NCBI GenBank assembly: GCA_033439795.1
Contig: JAUTDP010000013.1
Span: forward strand, 1,674,001-1,738,000
Length of the DNA: 64,000 nucleotides
Source of the DNA: Sordaria brevicollis
Lineage: Eukaryota > Ascomycota > Sordariomycetes > Sordariales > Sordariaceae
Reading direction: 5' to 3'
Below are positions 36,762-49,700 of this stretch, in pieces. The translations under genes and the position numbers were made by a program. How positions within the stretch are numbered: position 1 is the first letter of the stretch; every line of letters begins with the position of its first letter. The notes under the pieces are model-generated. The model saw only the letters and a program-made list of their open reading frames with translations. It was not told where the DNA came from and ran no database searches.

Positions 36762-37566
36762 ATTTATAAAAGGGGTTTATGAACAATGACGGAAGGGAAA
36801 ACGAAAGGATGTGATAAACGGGTTTATACGGAAAAGGGAAAAACGGCCTGGATTTCAACAAGGAAGAGGCCTGCTATGAAGTCAGGGACGTCAATGACAG
36901 GAAAAAATAAGAGGCGGACGCTCAAGGGGCAGCGAATGGCGGCAGAGAAAGATCCTTCATCAGGTGGAAAGCCGAAGAGAATAAGAGAGAGAGAGCAAAA
37001 AGATGGGGAAAGACAGAAGAAGGATCAGCCTTGGGCCTATAGCGAGAGAGGGGGTTTTGGGAACTGTTGAAATGACTATCATGCCTGCTCTCTTTTGTTT
37101 CCACTCGCCATTTCTCTCCTTTCTGGTTACTTTGATCGGGCTGGGCTCTGCGTTGTGTAGTATGGGTGTGCTTTTTTTTTTCTATTTAGAATACAAATAC
37201 CCGTTATTGGTTTTTTTTTTTTTCTTTTTTTCTTTTTTTGCCTTTCCGCTCTGTTCTTTGTACTGCCTCAAGGCGATGTTTATGTCTAGCTTGGTCTACT
37301 CGTTGTCATACCACCCATCAAAAAAAGAACCAAAAGCCTCGCTCACAAATTTTGTACCAAAGATAATCGCCGTCTTTCTCTACATCTCTGTAAACAAAGC
37401 ATATGCTAGACTTAAATGCTCCGACTGCACTGTAAACCCGTTACTCCTACCCTACCAACCCTTACCTACATACTCCTACTTGTTGCAACCCAACATGAAA
37501 CATGTGAACTTTTTGAACTATTTATTCCTTTGCTTTGCTTTATGTACTCTTAATCTAGGCTGTTAT
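36762..37566. other. Convergent 3' region
   Basis: About 0.8 kb between cho1 (plus) and the threonyl-tRNA synthetase gene (minus) should contain both 3' UTRs. It is rich in A on the left and T on the right. No gene is seen. Confidence 0.5.
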
Positions 37567-40071
37567 TTAAGCCTTGACGTCCTCCTTAGCAGCAGCAGCC
37601 TCCTCCTTCTTGGGGTTGTGAGCAGGGAAGGGGTTGTACATGCCGCGATCGGCCTTGAGCGCGCGGAGCTTCTCGACGGCCTCCTCGAGAGGGTAAGGGA
37701 CGTCACGGGCCTGGGTGGAGGTGTCGTCACGGTAACGGATGTTGACCTTGCGGTTGGTCTTCTCGTCGTCGCCGACGACGAAGATGAAGTTGTCTGTTGT
37801 GTTGCATGTATCATCAGTATCAGGGGATCGCGGAAGTTTGAAAGGCGCAAGACGGATAACTTACACTGAGCAAGCTGAGCGGAACGAATCTTCTTCTGGA
37901 GAGTGTTGCCGGAGCTGTCGACATCTGTTTTCGGTGTTAGTGTCTATTACCAACTGGTAACAATACAGGAACGGGTAAAACATACCAACGTGGATCTTCT
38001 CCTTCTTGAGGGTCAAAGCAACCTCCTTGGCATAATCAAGGAAGCCCATGCCGACAGGAATGACCATGACCTGGCGGGGAGACATCCAGAAGGGCCACTT
38101 GCCAGCAAAGTGCTCGGCAAGAATGGCAGTGAAGCGCTCGATGGAACCAGCCATGGCACGGTGGATCATGACGGGGCGGGCGCAGCCGGGGGCAAGAGGC
38201 TTCTTGACAAGAAGAGCCTTGGTCTTCTTCTTCTCCTCGCCCTCCTTGGGGGCCTCCTCCTCCTTGGGAGCCTCAGGCTCAGGAGCCTTGGGGGCGGCCT
38301 TGCCCTCGTCCTGCTTGGCCGCGGTCTCAGCAGTCATGTACTCGAGAGAAAAGTTGATGGGCTGCTGGAAGTCAAGCTGGATGGTGGCGCACTGCCAGGG
38401 GCGATTGAGGCAGTCCAAGACAGCAATATCGATCTTGGGGCCGTAGAAGGCACCATCACCCTCGTTCAGCTCCCAGGTGCCACCAGTAGAAGCGGAGAAC
38501 TCATCAAGAGCCTCCTTGAGGCGAGCCTCGGCGCGGTCCCAGGTCTCAATCTCACCCATGTACTTCTCGGGGCGGGTAGAGAGCTTGAGCTTGAAGGTGA
38601 GACCGAGCATGCCGTAGAAAGACTTCATGAAGTCGAAGAGATCGGCAACCTCGGCCTTGATCTGGTCCTCACGGCAGAAAATGTGGGCATCATCCTGCTG
38701 GAATCTGCGCACTCGGGTGAGACCGGAAAGAGCACCGCTGGCCTCATTTCTGTGGAGGACACCAAAATCAGCAAGTCTGAGGGGAAGCTCCTTGTGACTG
38801 CGGTCGCGGTGACGGAACATCATGGCGTGGGCAGGGCAGTTCATGGGCTTGAGACCGAACTGCTCCTTGTCGACGTCGAGGAGGAACATGTCATCCTTGT
38901 AGTGGGCCAAGTGACCGGACTGCTCCCAAAGGGCAACGTTGAACATGTTGGGGGTCATGACCTCGTCGTAACCGCGCTTCCAGTACTCCTCCTTGATGTA
39001 CTCCATAATGGCGTTGTTGATGCGCATACCGTGGGGCAGCCACATGGCGGAACCGGGAGAGCACTCCTCGAAGTAGAAGAGCTCCTGCTGCTTGCCAATG
39101 AGACGGTGATCGCGCTTGGCAGCCTCCTCAAGGAACTTCTTGTGAGCGGCCATCTGCTTCTTGTCGGGGAAAGAGACACCATAGATACGCTGGAGGGAGT
39201 CGTTGTTGGCGTCACCAAGGAAGTAAGAAGAAGAGTTCTTCATGATGGCGAAAGCCTCGATTCTGCTGGTATCGGGGACGTGAGGGCCACGGCACAAATC
39301 GATAAGGGGACCGTTGCGGTAGACAGTGGTTCTGGTGCCGTCGGGAATCTTGTCCTTGATAATATGCTGCTTGTATGGGTTGTAGGCGAACATCTTGAGC
39401 AGATCCTCCTTGCTCATCTCCAGTCTCTGGAAAGGCTGCTTCTCCTTAACGATCTTGGTGACAATGTTCTCGAGAGGCGCCCAGTCGCTAGACTGAACGG
39501 CGGCACCGCCGGGGAGAGCCATTTCGTAGTAGAAGCCGTTATCAACGGGGGGACCAATGCAGAGGGAGCAGCCGAATCTGCGCTCGCAGGCTTCACCGAG
39601 GACGTGAGCACTGGAATGCCAGAAGACGAACTTGCCCTGGTCATCGTTGAAGTCGAGGAGTTCGAGCTTGCAGCTCTTCTCGAGGGGGCGCTCAAGATCC
39701 CATAGTGTCTCTCCGTCGATTCTGGCGACAACGGTGCGCTTGTAAAGGCTGTTGGAAATGCCCTTCGCGATCTCGGCGGGGGTGGTCTCGTAGGCCTTGC
39801 CGGCCTTGGTGGTGCCGTCGGGCATGGTGATAAGGATATCATCGTGGGGGCGCTTGGCGAGCTCCTCCTGCTGCTCCTTATAGAGCTTGTCGAAGAGGTC
39901 GAGGCGCTCCTGGATGAAGGCAGGAGGAGGGTTCATCTCGAGAGGGCCAGCATCGCCGCCAGCGGCGGGGGCACCCTTCTCCTTCTTCTGCTTCTTCTCC
40001 TTCTGGGGCTTGTCGCCGCCAATGGCGACCTTCTTGAGGGTCTCGGTGACCTTTTCGGTAACCTGCTCCAT
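37567..40071 (-). CDS. ths1: Threonyl-tRNA synthetase, cytosolic type
   Basis: Class II synthetase that charges tRNA-Thr. Exons: 40071..37986, 37924..37865 and 37793..37567; phases 1 and 1 are restored, giving 790 residues. Domains in order: Lys-rich N-terminal extension; TGS domain (about 75-140); editing domain with [12 protein letters not shown] and [10 protein letters not shown]; catalytic core with motif 2 around [22 protein letters not shown] and motif 3 [17 protein letters not shown]-terminal anticodon-binding domain ([45 protein letters not shown]). A roughly 50-residue Lys/Glu/Pro/Ala-rich insertion lies between the [12 protein letters not shown] segment and motif 3. There is no obvious mitochondrial presequence, so this looks like the cytosolic enzyme. 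It is divergent from the F-box gene. Confidence 0.98.
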
Positions 40072-41260
40072 GTTGAAATATGCCGATAAGAACCTCGGGG
40101 CGGTTGGTGTTCGGTATGCGACTGAAAGGTTCCTGTAGATAACAATATCGCGAGTCCTGTCAGAGACCCGAGCCGTGACTCAATTGGAGGTATATGGTCG
40201 CGAAGCAATCGGAGTAACTTCCACTCTTGTACAAGAAGAGAAAATAAGAGGAGGGGTGACGGGAAAGAACACTGGATGGGACTTTACTCACCGGCGTGAC
40301 TCTGAGACACGACACAGCACAGAAGGGACGGAACGTCTGGACCGGGAACGAAGGCGGCGCAAGGAGACACCGCAAGGGGAAATTTTAGGACACTTTTACC
40401 CCGCGGTCCAGATCAATTGGGGGCAAAAGTGGGGTGCTCCTAAGCGTGTAAGCGTGTCGCTCTTGCTGCATGAGCGAGCACGAGGAAGGAAGCCGCATAT
40501 CAAACTGAACCCAACATCAGTCACGACCGACACAGGCCGGGGCTGGCAAGGCGGCGGGTTGATAGAGGTACAAAAGACAGGCCGCACTTGCAAAAGTGAA
40601 ACATTTCAATGTTTGAACATGGAACGAACACCTGCGGGCAAAAGTATCAATGCGTGTTAAGGTACATAACACCAGGCGCTCGGACCACTTCCTCCAAGCC
40701 CGTCACGCCGTCCCATATTTTGGCACCTTACGGGCCAAATGCCTGCCTAACATCGTACTACTACGATAGTAGGGCCAAATTATTCGATAACGTGCCGTCA
40801 TTCGGATTCCAGGTACCGAGACGCCTCCCATTTTAAAGTTTTTGCCTTTAGCACTAATAAGATGACGGAGCACAAGTGACGGGGACCTGAGGATGACATA
40901 TTGACTTTTCATCTTCATTCCGGCGCGCGGAAGAAAAAAAAGGTTCTCCTCCCGTCCTGCATCCTGCCTCGCTTCTTCAACTGCGTCCACCTCACTTTGC
41001 TTCTGCGTTCCCGTTAAAACGTTCTTCTTCCCTGTGCCGATCCGCCCCAAACAGCGCATCACTGAATTTCCACGCTTCGAACCAAGTCTCGACTCTCGAC
41101 CCCAAATCCCAGAGCTGAGCTCTTTCTCCATACCTCTGACGTCCTCTAAACAAATCAGCTCCCGACAACTCATCAGCGTCCAGGATTCCGGACCGGGAGC
41201 TACGAGACGCGCACATCTCCAATATTGGCGACTAACACCTCGCTTGGGTGTGCGCATGGG
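40072..41260. promoter_or_regulatory. Divergent promoter region of ThrRS and F-box gene
   Basis: About 1.2 kb holds both promoters. The part just before the F-box ATG is pyrimidine-rich and contains a short upstream reading frame that overlaps the start codons (listed separately). Confidence 0.5.
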
Positions 41261-41279
41261 ATGGCGAGCCACGCCATGA
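41256..41279 (+). promoter_or_regulatory. Overlapping upstream ORF (7 codons) at F-box start
   Basis: ATG at 41256 opens a seven-codon frame (MGWRATP) that ends in TGA at 41277-41279. It overlaps the in-frame ATG at 41261, and its stop overlaps the second in-frame ATG at 41276 as ATGA. Scanning ribosomes using it could terminate and restart at the second ATG. Confidence 0.45.
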
Positions 41280-43471
41280 CGTCCTCTTCATCACTGGACC
41301 GTTTCCCCGATGAGCTCATCCGTCACATCCTTCTATATCTCTCGCCTGAGGACAACATCTTGAGCGTCCAGCCAGTATCGCGACGATTCTACCACATTGC
41401 GAACGAACCGTTGCTATGGCGATATCTTTGCCGAATCTCGTTTACGTTCTGGAACCCTGAACACTATTTCTTCAAGAAACTAGCGAACCCGCAACCAACT
41501 ACCATCGAGTGGAAGAAACTATGGCTTCTAAGGAAGAGGCAGAACTACCTGGTTGAACGGCTTCTTAACGAGATCCTCACGACGAGATACCACCAGTTGA
41601 GGAACCTGCAGCGCATCTGTCAGTTCGGTTACGACGCCAAAGACTTTCTTTTGGAGCAATGTCATGTCGACGAATCACGCGATGATGTTTTAGCCAGAAG
41701 GTACGAGGCAGCTCTCTGCACTCAAGGGTCTTGCGTATTAGTCGGACGCCTTCGATGGTGGCATTAGAAATGTGCTTTACCCAAGTGGGACACCTTCAGG
41801 TCTGAAGATCGTTCGGTAACTCTAACGCTCATCCAGGTACTATGCGAATTCAGCCTTGGACAGCATCCACAGGGGCATGGCTGTAGAGGTTTGGTCAAAG
41901 TGCTATGAAACAGAAACGGATCCCTACTCGGGACTCGATCGAGCTCTCGGCGCATTCGACCTATTTGTTCTGCACGACCAGCCTCAAGACCTTGACTACG
42001 TATGTTTGAACGCCATCTCTTGTGGCGCATGGAGATTGAAACACTCACATTTTTGATCACAGATATTGAGCACGCTAGACACGCTCGCCGATAGATTCAA
42101 GCTGGAGCACCCGGAACATGAGATCATGTCCACAAGAGAGAAGGCTTTGGTCCTAAATCGATGGCTGAGAGCCCAGAATCTCATGGGGATGGAAGATGAG
42201 GACGTCAACTACCACAATTTGCGAAATTGCCTCATAGGCCAAGCCTTGTCAGACGACGAACACCCGTCCTTACCGATCATCTCGAGCGCCATATTTGCTT
42301 CGGTTGCCGAACGTCTTGGCATGTCAAGCTCATGCTGTGCGTTCCCGAGCCATGTCCACGCATCTGTGACGGCCCCTCCCGGCATGACTCTGGATGGTGA
42401 TGAGGCGAAGGATATTAAAGCCCAGCCTGAGATCATGTATCTGAACCCATACAAGTGCGATGGAGAGATTACCCTTGACGAGCTACGTAGGGCACTGGTC
42501 GAGCTGGGATGGACTCAGGGGTCGGAGGTGTTCCTTAGAGCGTCGCCTGTGCCGATTATCGTCCTCCGAACAGCGGCAAATATCAAAGCCGCCACCACTC
42601 GCATTCAAAATCTCGCCGACCGAGCAGGGGAGCCCATTGAAGTCGAAGCGAAGCGGTTGCGAGGGGGCCATCCAGACATTGATGTTGAGGCGGCCAAGTA
42701 CGCCTCGATGTGGGCCGAACTGATGGTCAAGCCCGCGGCTAATCGCCATTGGGACCAGAACCTCGAGGCATTCTTGCACACTTTTGCCATGTCGTGGGCC
42801 GAAGACGCCTGGATCGTTCGCAAATATCTTCTTCCGCGGTACGACCAGTTCGTCGCATCGCAGAGACCCGTGGGCCGTCCCCGGACCGGATGGGAGAACG
42901 TTCGCGAGATCCTGAATATGCTGGACAACCTCGACAAGAGGGAGGCGGTCGTTGCCCGTCGTTATACGCAGGAGATGCAGACGCGCGTGCGCTACAGGAT
43001 TGGCCAAGTCTTTCGTCACAAGCGGTACGGTTGGATCGGAATCATCAACGGCTGGGCGGCTGGGTCCAACGGCCTTCCAGTCCCGCATTACCTCGATGGC
43101 TATGAGGACGAGGTCCAGTCTCCTACGACTTCTCCCAGATCTTCGGGGGATAGGTTGCACTCAGATGGCCAGCTGAGGCCCCAGTTGGCTAGGGTCTTCT
43201 ATACCTGCATGTAAGTGATCGCATTGTCATCTTTTTTTCTTGTTCTTTCTTTCTTCTTGTACACTCTTACTCACAAACTAGCCAAAACAGGAGTTCTAAG
43301 AGACCCAAGGTTGACCGGCTGCGCGTGGCCCAGAACAGCATCGAAATCATTACCAATCCTGACCTGATCCCGGAGTCGCTCAAGTTCTTGGCGGGCAAGT
43401 ACTTTAAGCGGTTTGACAGGAAGACCTGCACATTTGTATCGAACATCAAGGAATCTTATCCTGACGACTAG
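41261..43471 (+). CDS. F-box protein with SirB1-like and YccV-like regions (FBXO21 type)
   Basis: Four exons (41261..41700, 41837..41999, 42063..43210, 43282..43471) join in frame to about 646 residues. Residues about 13-55 are an F-box (LDRFPDELIRHILLYLSPEDN, then VSRRFYHIANEPLLWRYLC), which would recruit a Skp1-cullin ubiquitin ligase. The middle resembles the transglutaminase-like SirB1 region that accompanies F-box in FBXO21 proteins (MYLNPYKCDGEITLDELRRALVELG). A YccV/HspQ-like region (hemimethylated-DNA-binding fold) begins at RVRYRIGQVFRHKRYGWIGIINGW. The end is TFVSNIKESYPDD. The frame extends upstream only to a TTG at 41225. The ATG at 41276 is an alternative start. Substrates are unknown. 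Confidence 0.9.
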
Positions 43472-44690
43472 GAGGATCTGTTTGGGGGGTTATCCATTAG
43501 GTGAAGAAACATGAATGGAGGTTGATGGGACGTAAGGATAGGAAAGGCAAACAAAATGGGGGGTTTCAGTTCCGGAGATTGTGTATATCATATTGTATTT
43601 TCCCCAAAAGCTTGTGCGTTGGCACCAGATTTGTCGTTGTTGTAGGAATAAGGAAGGAACTATGTTTATGCCTTTATGAACTCTTCAGTCACGATGAACA
43701 ACTGACTGTATGAGCTTGTCTGTCTTCCACGTAGAGAACTCATACAGACCGCCATATCAGATGGACCAGTCAAGTACGATAGGTAGATCAACAAGGTTCC
43801 TAGATCCGGGCGAGTACATGTATATATACATATTATCGTTCCATACTATATCTTTACTGTTTCTATCTACTTTGCAACAACAACCCCCATGCTTTTCTTT
43901 CCCTTCCTCTCTCCTATCCTTTGGCCTTCGCTGGCATGAAATCATCCTTCGCTCTTCTTTCCAACCGACTTTTTGCTTCTTGTGTTTCCAGCCCATTTGT
44001 CATTAACCGCATTACCCTGATGTCCGTCGTCCCATTCCATTTCCATTTCATGCCAACCATTTACCCCTGATTTATCATTGATGATGTGATCCTCCCTTTA
44101 AAAACGAGTGTGGGTATGTATGTGTCGTAAACGATCGTAAGTGTGTGTGCTTGTATGTGTGTATGTGGTGTGTTCGCTTGAAAAGCTCATAACGAACGGG
44201 GAAAAAAAAGGATGGGGGTATAAAAAAGGGGGGTATCTCTCTTTAGAAAATAAAAAATGCCGTGAACAAAAAAATGAGCCGCCCAAAAAAAAACAAAACA
44301 CCGCATTGATGCAACCCGTTGGTATGAGTGTGAAGAGTTCCAAAACAAACCACCTGGGTATCATTGCACCATTCTTCTTCATCGTCGTCGTCGTTTTTCA
44401 TCTCGACGCCGTCTCTCTCCCTCTTCCGTCAACATTTTTGTTGACATGCTTGGCTCAGTACTGCTTCTCTCAGTGCGGAAGCGAACTGGCCGAGTTGTTT
44501 TTTATATGTCGACCAAGCCACATAGAGCACATAAAGCTGGATTGGAGATGGAAAGATCCCCATGATCCGGCTGAGTGACTTGCTCTACCGGCGAAGTCTG
44601 TTTATCACATTGCATGGGCGCAAAACCGCATTCCCAAGTAAAGAGAACCCGAGGGTATCGTATGAAATAGTCCAAATGAATGGAGCTTCT
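43472..44690. other. Convergent 3' region
   Basis: About 1.2 kb lies between the F-box gene (plus) and the YTP1-like gene (minus). It contains a TG-rich stretch near 44105-44170 and several A runs. No gene is seen. Confidence 0.45.
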
Positions 44691-46775
44691 TCATTTGCGA
44701 TGCCGCCCCGACTCCTTACGAACTGCCCAACCCTTGAGCGCAATGCACAAGATGACCCACGCCATCAGCAGACCGACAAGACCCATGGTGACGGTGTACA
44801 TAAACATGGCGTCGAGCTGGTAATGGATCATGCCGCTGACGGTGTCGCTCGCGCTGGCCATGAAGATGATGCCACCGCTGATCAAGCCGAAAGCCGTGAG
44901 GAGCTCCGTCGGCGGGCGCGAAGGGTAAACAGACTTGGGAGGCTTCAGGTACGTGATGACATAGGTAAAGCCACGCGCGAAGGAGGCGCCGGTGAGCAGG
45001 TTGCCCCACTGCTTGTGCACCATGCTAGAAATCATGCTGTCCTGGGTGTGCGACGACATCATGATGCCGAGGAGGAGGATGACCAGGGCCGGGATGGGGT
45101 TCATGCTGAAGGAGTAGGTCTCGGGCTCGCGGCGGTCCGAGTCTTCGACATCGACGTGGTGATGGTGGTGGAAGTGGTGCTGGCGAGAATTAATCTCAGC
45201 GGAGGAGACACCGGCGGCATCGGTGACGGTGGTGTTGAGCAGGTCGCGGATGCGGACAGACTCGATGAGCATGCCGCAAAGGCCGCCGCCGATGAAGAGA
45301 ATGGTGATGGAGAAATGCTCGAGATCCTGAGGCGACCATTCGCCACCCCAGTTGCCGAGATGCTCCAAGAAAACGTTGGTAGCTCCGTAAGTGAAGATCA
45401 TGGCACTCTCGACGAACTCGGCAGAGGGACGCCATTTCTGGCCAGCCTGCTTAGGGCGCACGTTCCAAGCCTTTCAAAATTGTCAGTTATTTGACTATTT
45501 TTTGGTGAAATAACGGAGAAAAATACGTACCCAACCAACTTCACCGAAGCAACCGGCCCAGCGTCCGAGGGTAAAGATACCAAGCCAGAAGAAGATGCCG
45601 CCCTTGATCCAATGGGCAAGGCCCGAGAAAATACCGGAACCCTCCTGTACGTGAATGAGCGCATTAGCCTCATATTTAACAGCGCATTACTGTCAGATCT
45701 CGACACATATGAGGATGACTTACAAAGAAACGACCATAGGTCACGATACCGGTGCATAATGCAACGAAGCCCAGGGGCAAGATAGCGCGGTCGACCACGT
45801 TGTACGCAAGGATCAAGACCTTCCAGAATCTCTCAGAAATCTTGCCGGCAATCTTCTGGATGGTGGTGACAGCCTTGCCGGAAGCAGGAAGCATGGGACC
45901 AAGAGGCTCGCTGCCGCTGTGAGAATCGACGTCGTAGGAATCGTCGCCATCATCATATTCCTTGGCGTGGAGATCGACGTCGTGGAGACCGAGGGGCTGG
46001 CGAGAGATTTCACCGGGGCTAGATGACAGGGAAGGACTCCGCAGAGCGTCGCTGGAAGGCTCGGTTCCCTGGCCGCTGTCGTTAGAGAATCGGTAACCAT
46101 CATTATCGGCAGGCTTGATGTGGCTGTTGTGCTCCTCCATGGCCTGGGTCGAGACGGGCATGAAGCCCTGGCGCTCCCTGCTGTTGCCATCGGATTGCTT
46201 CTTCTTGAAGACGCCTGCAACGCTCGCCAAGAGGCCAATGACGAACTGAATGCCAACGAGCCAGGTGACAACCCATCCGAGCTTGTGGTGGGCGTTGTTA
46301 GGATACAAATCTGGCGTGCTGGCGTTGTAGACAATGCCGACGAGCATGCCGCCGGCATTGGTCACGAGAAAAGCAAATTGGGCCAAAAGTCTATACCGCG
46401 AACGAGCGATAGAGAGCATGACGCCTATAAGCCGGTTCAGTCAGCAATTTGGAGCCCATTTTTAATTTTCTCTTAGCGTGCCCACGGGCTTTGCAGACAG
46501 CGGTGTAAATTCTTACCAACTGGAAGCATGAAAACCCAGGCAATCACCATCAGCGCAATGTGTGCGTAGATGGCGGTCTTGTGATCCGGGTGCGCAAAGT
46601 ACGTGGGAGGGTACTCGTCCTCGGGCTTGGGCTTGTCGGCATCGGTCATTTCCATGCCCCCGTGGCCGCCATGGCCGCCTTCACCACCATGAGCAAGAGC
46701 GGTCGGGACAAGCAATCCCAGAACCGCGGCGCCCGCCAGCGCTGTAAGCAGCGGCCTTGTAGTAACGGACTTCAT
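44691..46775 (-). CDS. ytp1: YTP1-family multispanning membrane protein
   Basis: Four exons (46775..46517, 46424..45724, 45644..45531, 45470..44691) join in frame to 617 residues. A signal peptide (MKSVTTRPLLTALAGAAVLG, ending near TALA) is followed by a His/Gly-rich lumenal stretch (HGGEGGHGGHGG). Many hydrophobic spans follow in two blocks, separated by a soluble Ser/Asp-rich loop (about residues 160-235). The layout corresponds to the DUF2427 N-terminal and Ytp1 C-terminal domains of fungal YTP1 proteins; I name it by the block pattern (AHIALMVIAWVFMLPVG, EFVESAMIFTYGATNVFLEH). A loop in the second half contains a dense His cluster (RQHHFHHHHHVDVED). The family has no established function; metal binding is an inference from the His-rich parts. 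The second small exon (38 codons) is supported by phase and protein continuity. Confidence 0.88.
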
Positions 46776-49700
46776 CTGGTCAAAATCCGTTAAGAGCTCT
46801 GTGAGTGTTCGGAATCCGGCTTGTCGTTATAATGAAGTCAGACTGCAGGAGCTTGTGCTTTTCGGTTAAAGATGGGATGAAAATCGGAACATTCAACTGA
46901 GTGACGGTGAGGTGGTCGTCCGTAGGGCAAAGTCAAGAATGGGCAGACGGGGAGTCGACAATATCCCCAACTACCGAGCTGGCTTATGGATTAGATAGAC
47001 AGTTGTAGGCAAGGGCGAGTCGGAAGGTATGGTGGCTATTAGAGCACGAGGACAACACAGAAGGGGGGGAGTTCCGGTGTTTTATTCGGATCTCAGATTC
47101 GGGAGACGAGAAGAAACGAACAGGGAAAATACATGACGGCAACGCAAAGGATATATATCTTGACGCTCCATGGGGAGGCCCCGTAGAAGGACAGGGAAGG
47201 TCGGGCATGGTCAGGGTATGTGATTGTGGTGGAGGCAGCAAAGACAGAGTGACTGACAGACAGGTAGGGGAAGGGGATCACGGATCGGGAAGGGAGGATA
47301 ACAAAGCTCGGCCTCCATCGATCCCCAGTGACACCGGCCGCCGCTGATTGGCAATGTTCCCGGCCAAGAGCGACGACAAGACCATCCGGTGCCATCCAAG
47401 ACCTTTTTCCATTTCACTTTTTTGCTCTCCCATGTCGTTTGTCTGGCTGTCTCTCTGTGTCCACGGCACGGCGTCTAGTCAAAGTCAGAACCTCATCACC
47501 CAAAAGCCGGCGTATCAGCCGACTCCGGAACCGTAAATGTATGTTGTGTAGATAACCAGCTCGTCTTCATTGTTGCTGCCCGGTTGCCGTTTTGGGCGGG
47601 TTTAGTGGTACACTATTGGTGTGTGAATGGTACCTGACGGTGATGAGTCTACCGGTTATTCCTGCTAAAAGGTCCTCATCGTTGTTCGGGATCATGTTCG
47701 CGCCTCCGAGCTATCCGAAGCTTCAGAAAGCTTTTTGCTAACGAATTGCTGTGGTACCGGTATGTGGTAGGTGTACGTACCGTACAGTATCGTAAGGTAA
47801 TGGTACTACCTCTACTTGGTAGGTGCCAGGCGGTAAACAAAATGTTGGTCGCAGTCTCACTGCAGCGAGAAGAAACATGTTAGCCCAACCGACGTCGCTC
47901 GCCCCATCCCGCCCTGGCAGTGGACAGGGCATGTACCTGCTCGGTCACACAAACTGTGTGGGACACGTCCTGGCAGAAGCTCGCACTCAGCTGCAGGAGG
48001 GCTTGGCGGGGCCCACGGCCAATGAGCAGACCATGAGTTGAAGATGGGGGCACAGTCTCCCAAAAACGGCGATTTCACGGCTTTCACTCGCGCATGTGTT
48101 CAGACTGTGCCATCCTCCCATCACGACAAGAGATACAACACAGTATTTCCGATAATGTAGGATATCTGATCTCGAGACAGCTTTGGAAGAGCTTCCCATT
48201 CTCACCATTGGTTTCTCATGCCTCTTTTCGTTGTGCTACCCAAGCCTCTGGGTTGATGGGAGGCATTCTCTCGGATGCTGGTTATGGCGAGGGGGTTACT
48301 CGAGGTGACCCTTTCCGTCCACGAGGCCGGCGCCATTCGGATGAGGCCGGATGGGTCTTTGAAACCTCCGGCGACCACGGGCTCGGCGTTAATATCAGAG
48401 GGAAACTTGTAACGAACGGTCATTCGCAATAAATTCCGAGTGAGAAATCTTTTCGAGGTTTTGCCAACCACAACCAGTTCGAAAGACGTAACACAAGCAC
48501 AAATGCAGAGGCACAGTTCATCAACGTTACATATCCAACAGCATGCCATATCTATCCCCGGTGCCCAGTACCTATATTGGGCATGATGATGCCATGCCTT
48601 TTCACGCGCTCACCACCATCCTAGAATGATATTGGCCAAACTGCATGGACGAGGTCAGCCAACGGTGTCTTTGGATTCCCTTATCTAAGCAGCTTTTGTC
48701 GACCGAAGCCACGTCTTACCCCCGCTGTAAGCGCATTACCAACGAACCATCGCACCGCATAGAGACGGATTTGTCTTTTGTCAGCAAGGCGGCAATGCGG
48801 TGCCGTTCGAGGTGGCAGATATCTATCTACACGTGTAGGTAGAATCGGGAAGAAACGTCCATCTGCTGATCTGATCATACAGCTGCAAAGGCATCCAAAT
48901 GGTTGTCATCATCGCAAGGTTGCATGGGAAGTGGATCAGCGCCATGCAGCAAAAAAAAGCCTCCAAGTCCCGTGGCCGCGCGTGGACAGCCACTGAGCGC
49001 CATGCTAAAACTCACATTACCCACCATCTTACCGAAAACAGCTCTTTTTGAGAACCCGCCATTGATTTTTTTTTTTTCTCGATGGTGCCCCTTCAGGTTC
49101 TAGATGCACCGCGTCTGCGCCCATTTGTGTTGTTTTCGGGTCTCTCGGATTGTCGAGTGCCCCGAGACTTCCTGTCGATCGAGATCTCCCACATTGCAGC
49201 CTTGTAAGTCCCGCTCGGCTCGGGGTCTGAATACCCTCTAGAAAATTTTCAGTCACAGTCCCAGAGCGGACTCACGGGAATACACCGATGCTCAAGTTCC
49301 TCCTCATCGTCGCAAGGGTCCTTGACATTTGGCATTCCCCCTTCCCCAGAGTTCGATGGTTTCCAGTTCGTCTCACAATCCGGGAAACACACAATCTCCT
49401 CCCCCGCACCCGATCCGAACCTTTTCTCCCCTCATTGACATGAAATGTTCCGGAGATATGGTTTCTGCAAAGTCCGCACCGCCCCGCAGATTCCACGGAA
49501 TCGTGAACGCAAAGATGACACTGGGCTTTTGCTCTTGGGCCTGGACAACCAGACCTTCACCGGACTTCACCCGCTCTGCCGTTGCTGTCCTGCACGGCAC
49601 TGCACTGTGATAACTCCACACACCTGCTGCACCAGTCGGCAAGGCTACCCAATATCGCTTAAAATCCTAGCCCGCTCTTTTCTTATATCCGGTGTTGCTC

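Noticed and set aside
37903..39705. 600-codon plus-strand open frame
   Set aside because: It is a Leu/Gly/Val-rich mirror of the threonyl-tRNA synthetase codons on the opposite strand.
48202..48549. 115-codon minus-strand open frame
   Set aside because: Both strands are open here and neither translation resembles a protein family.
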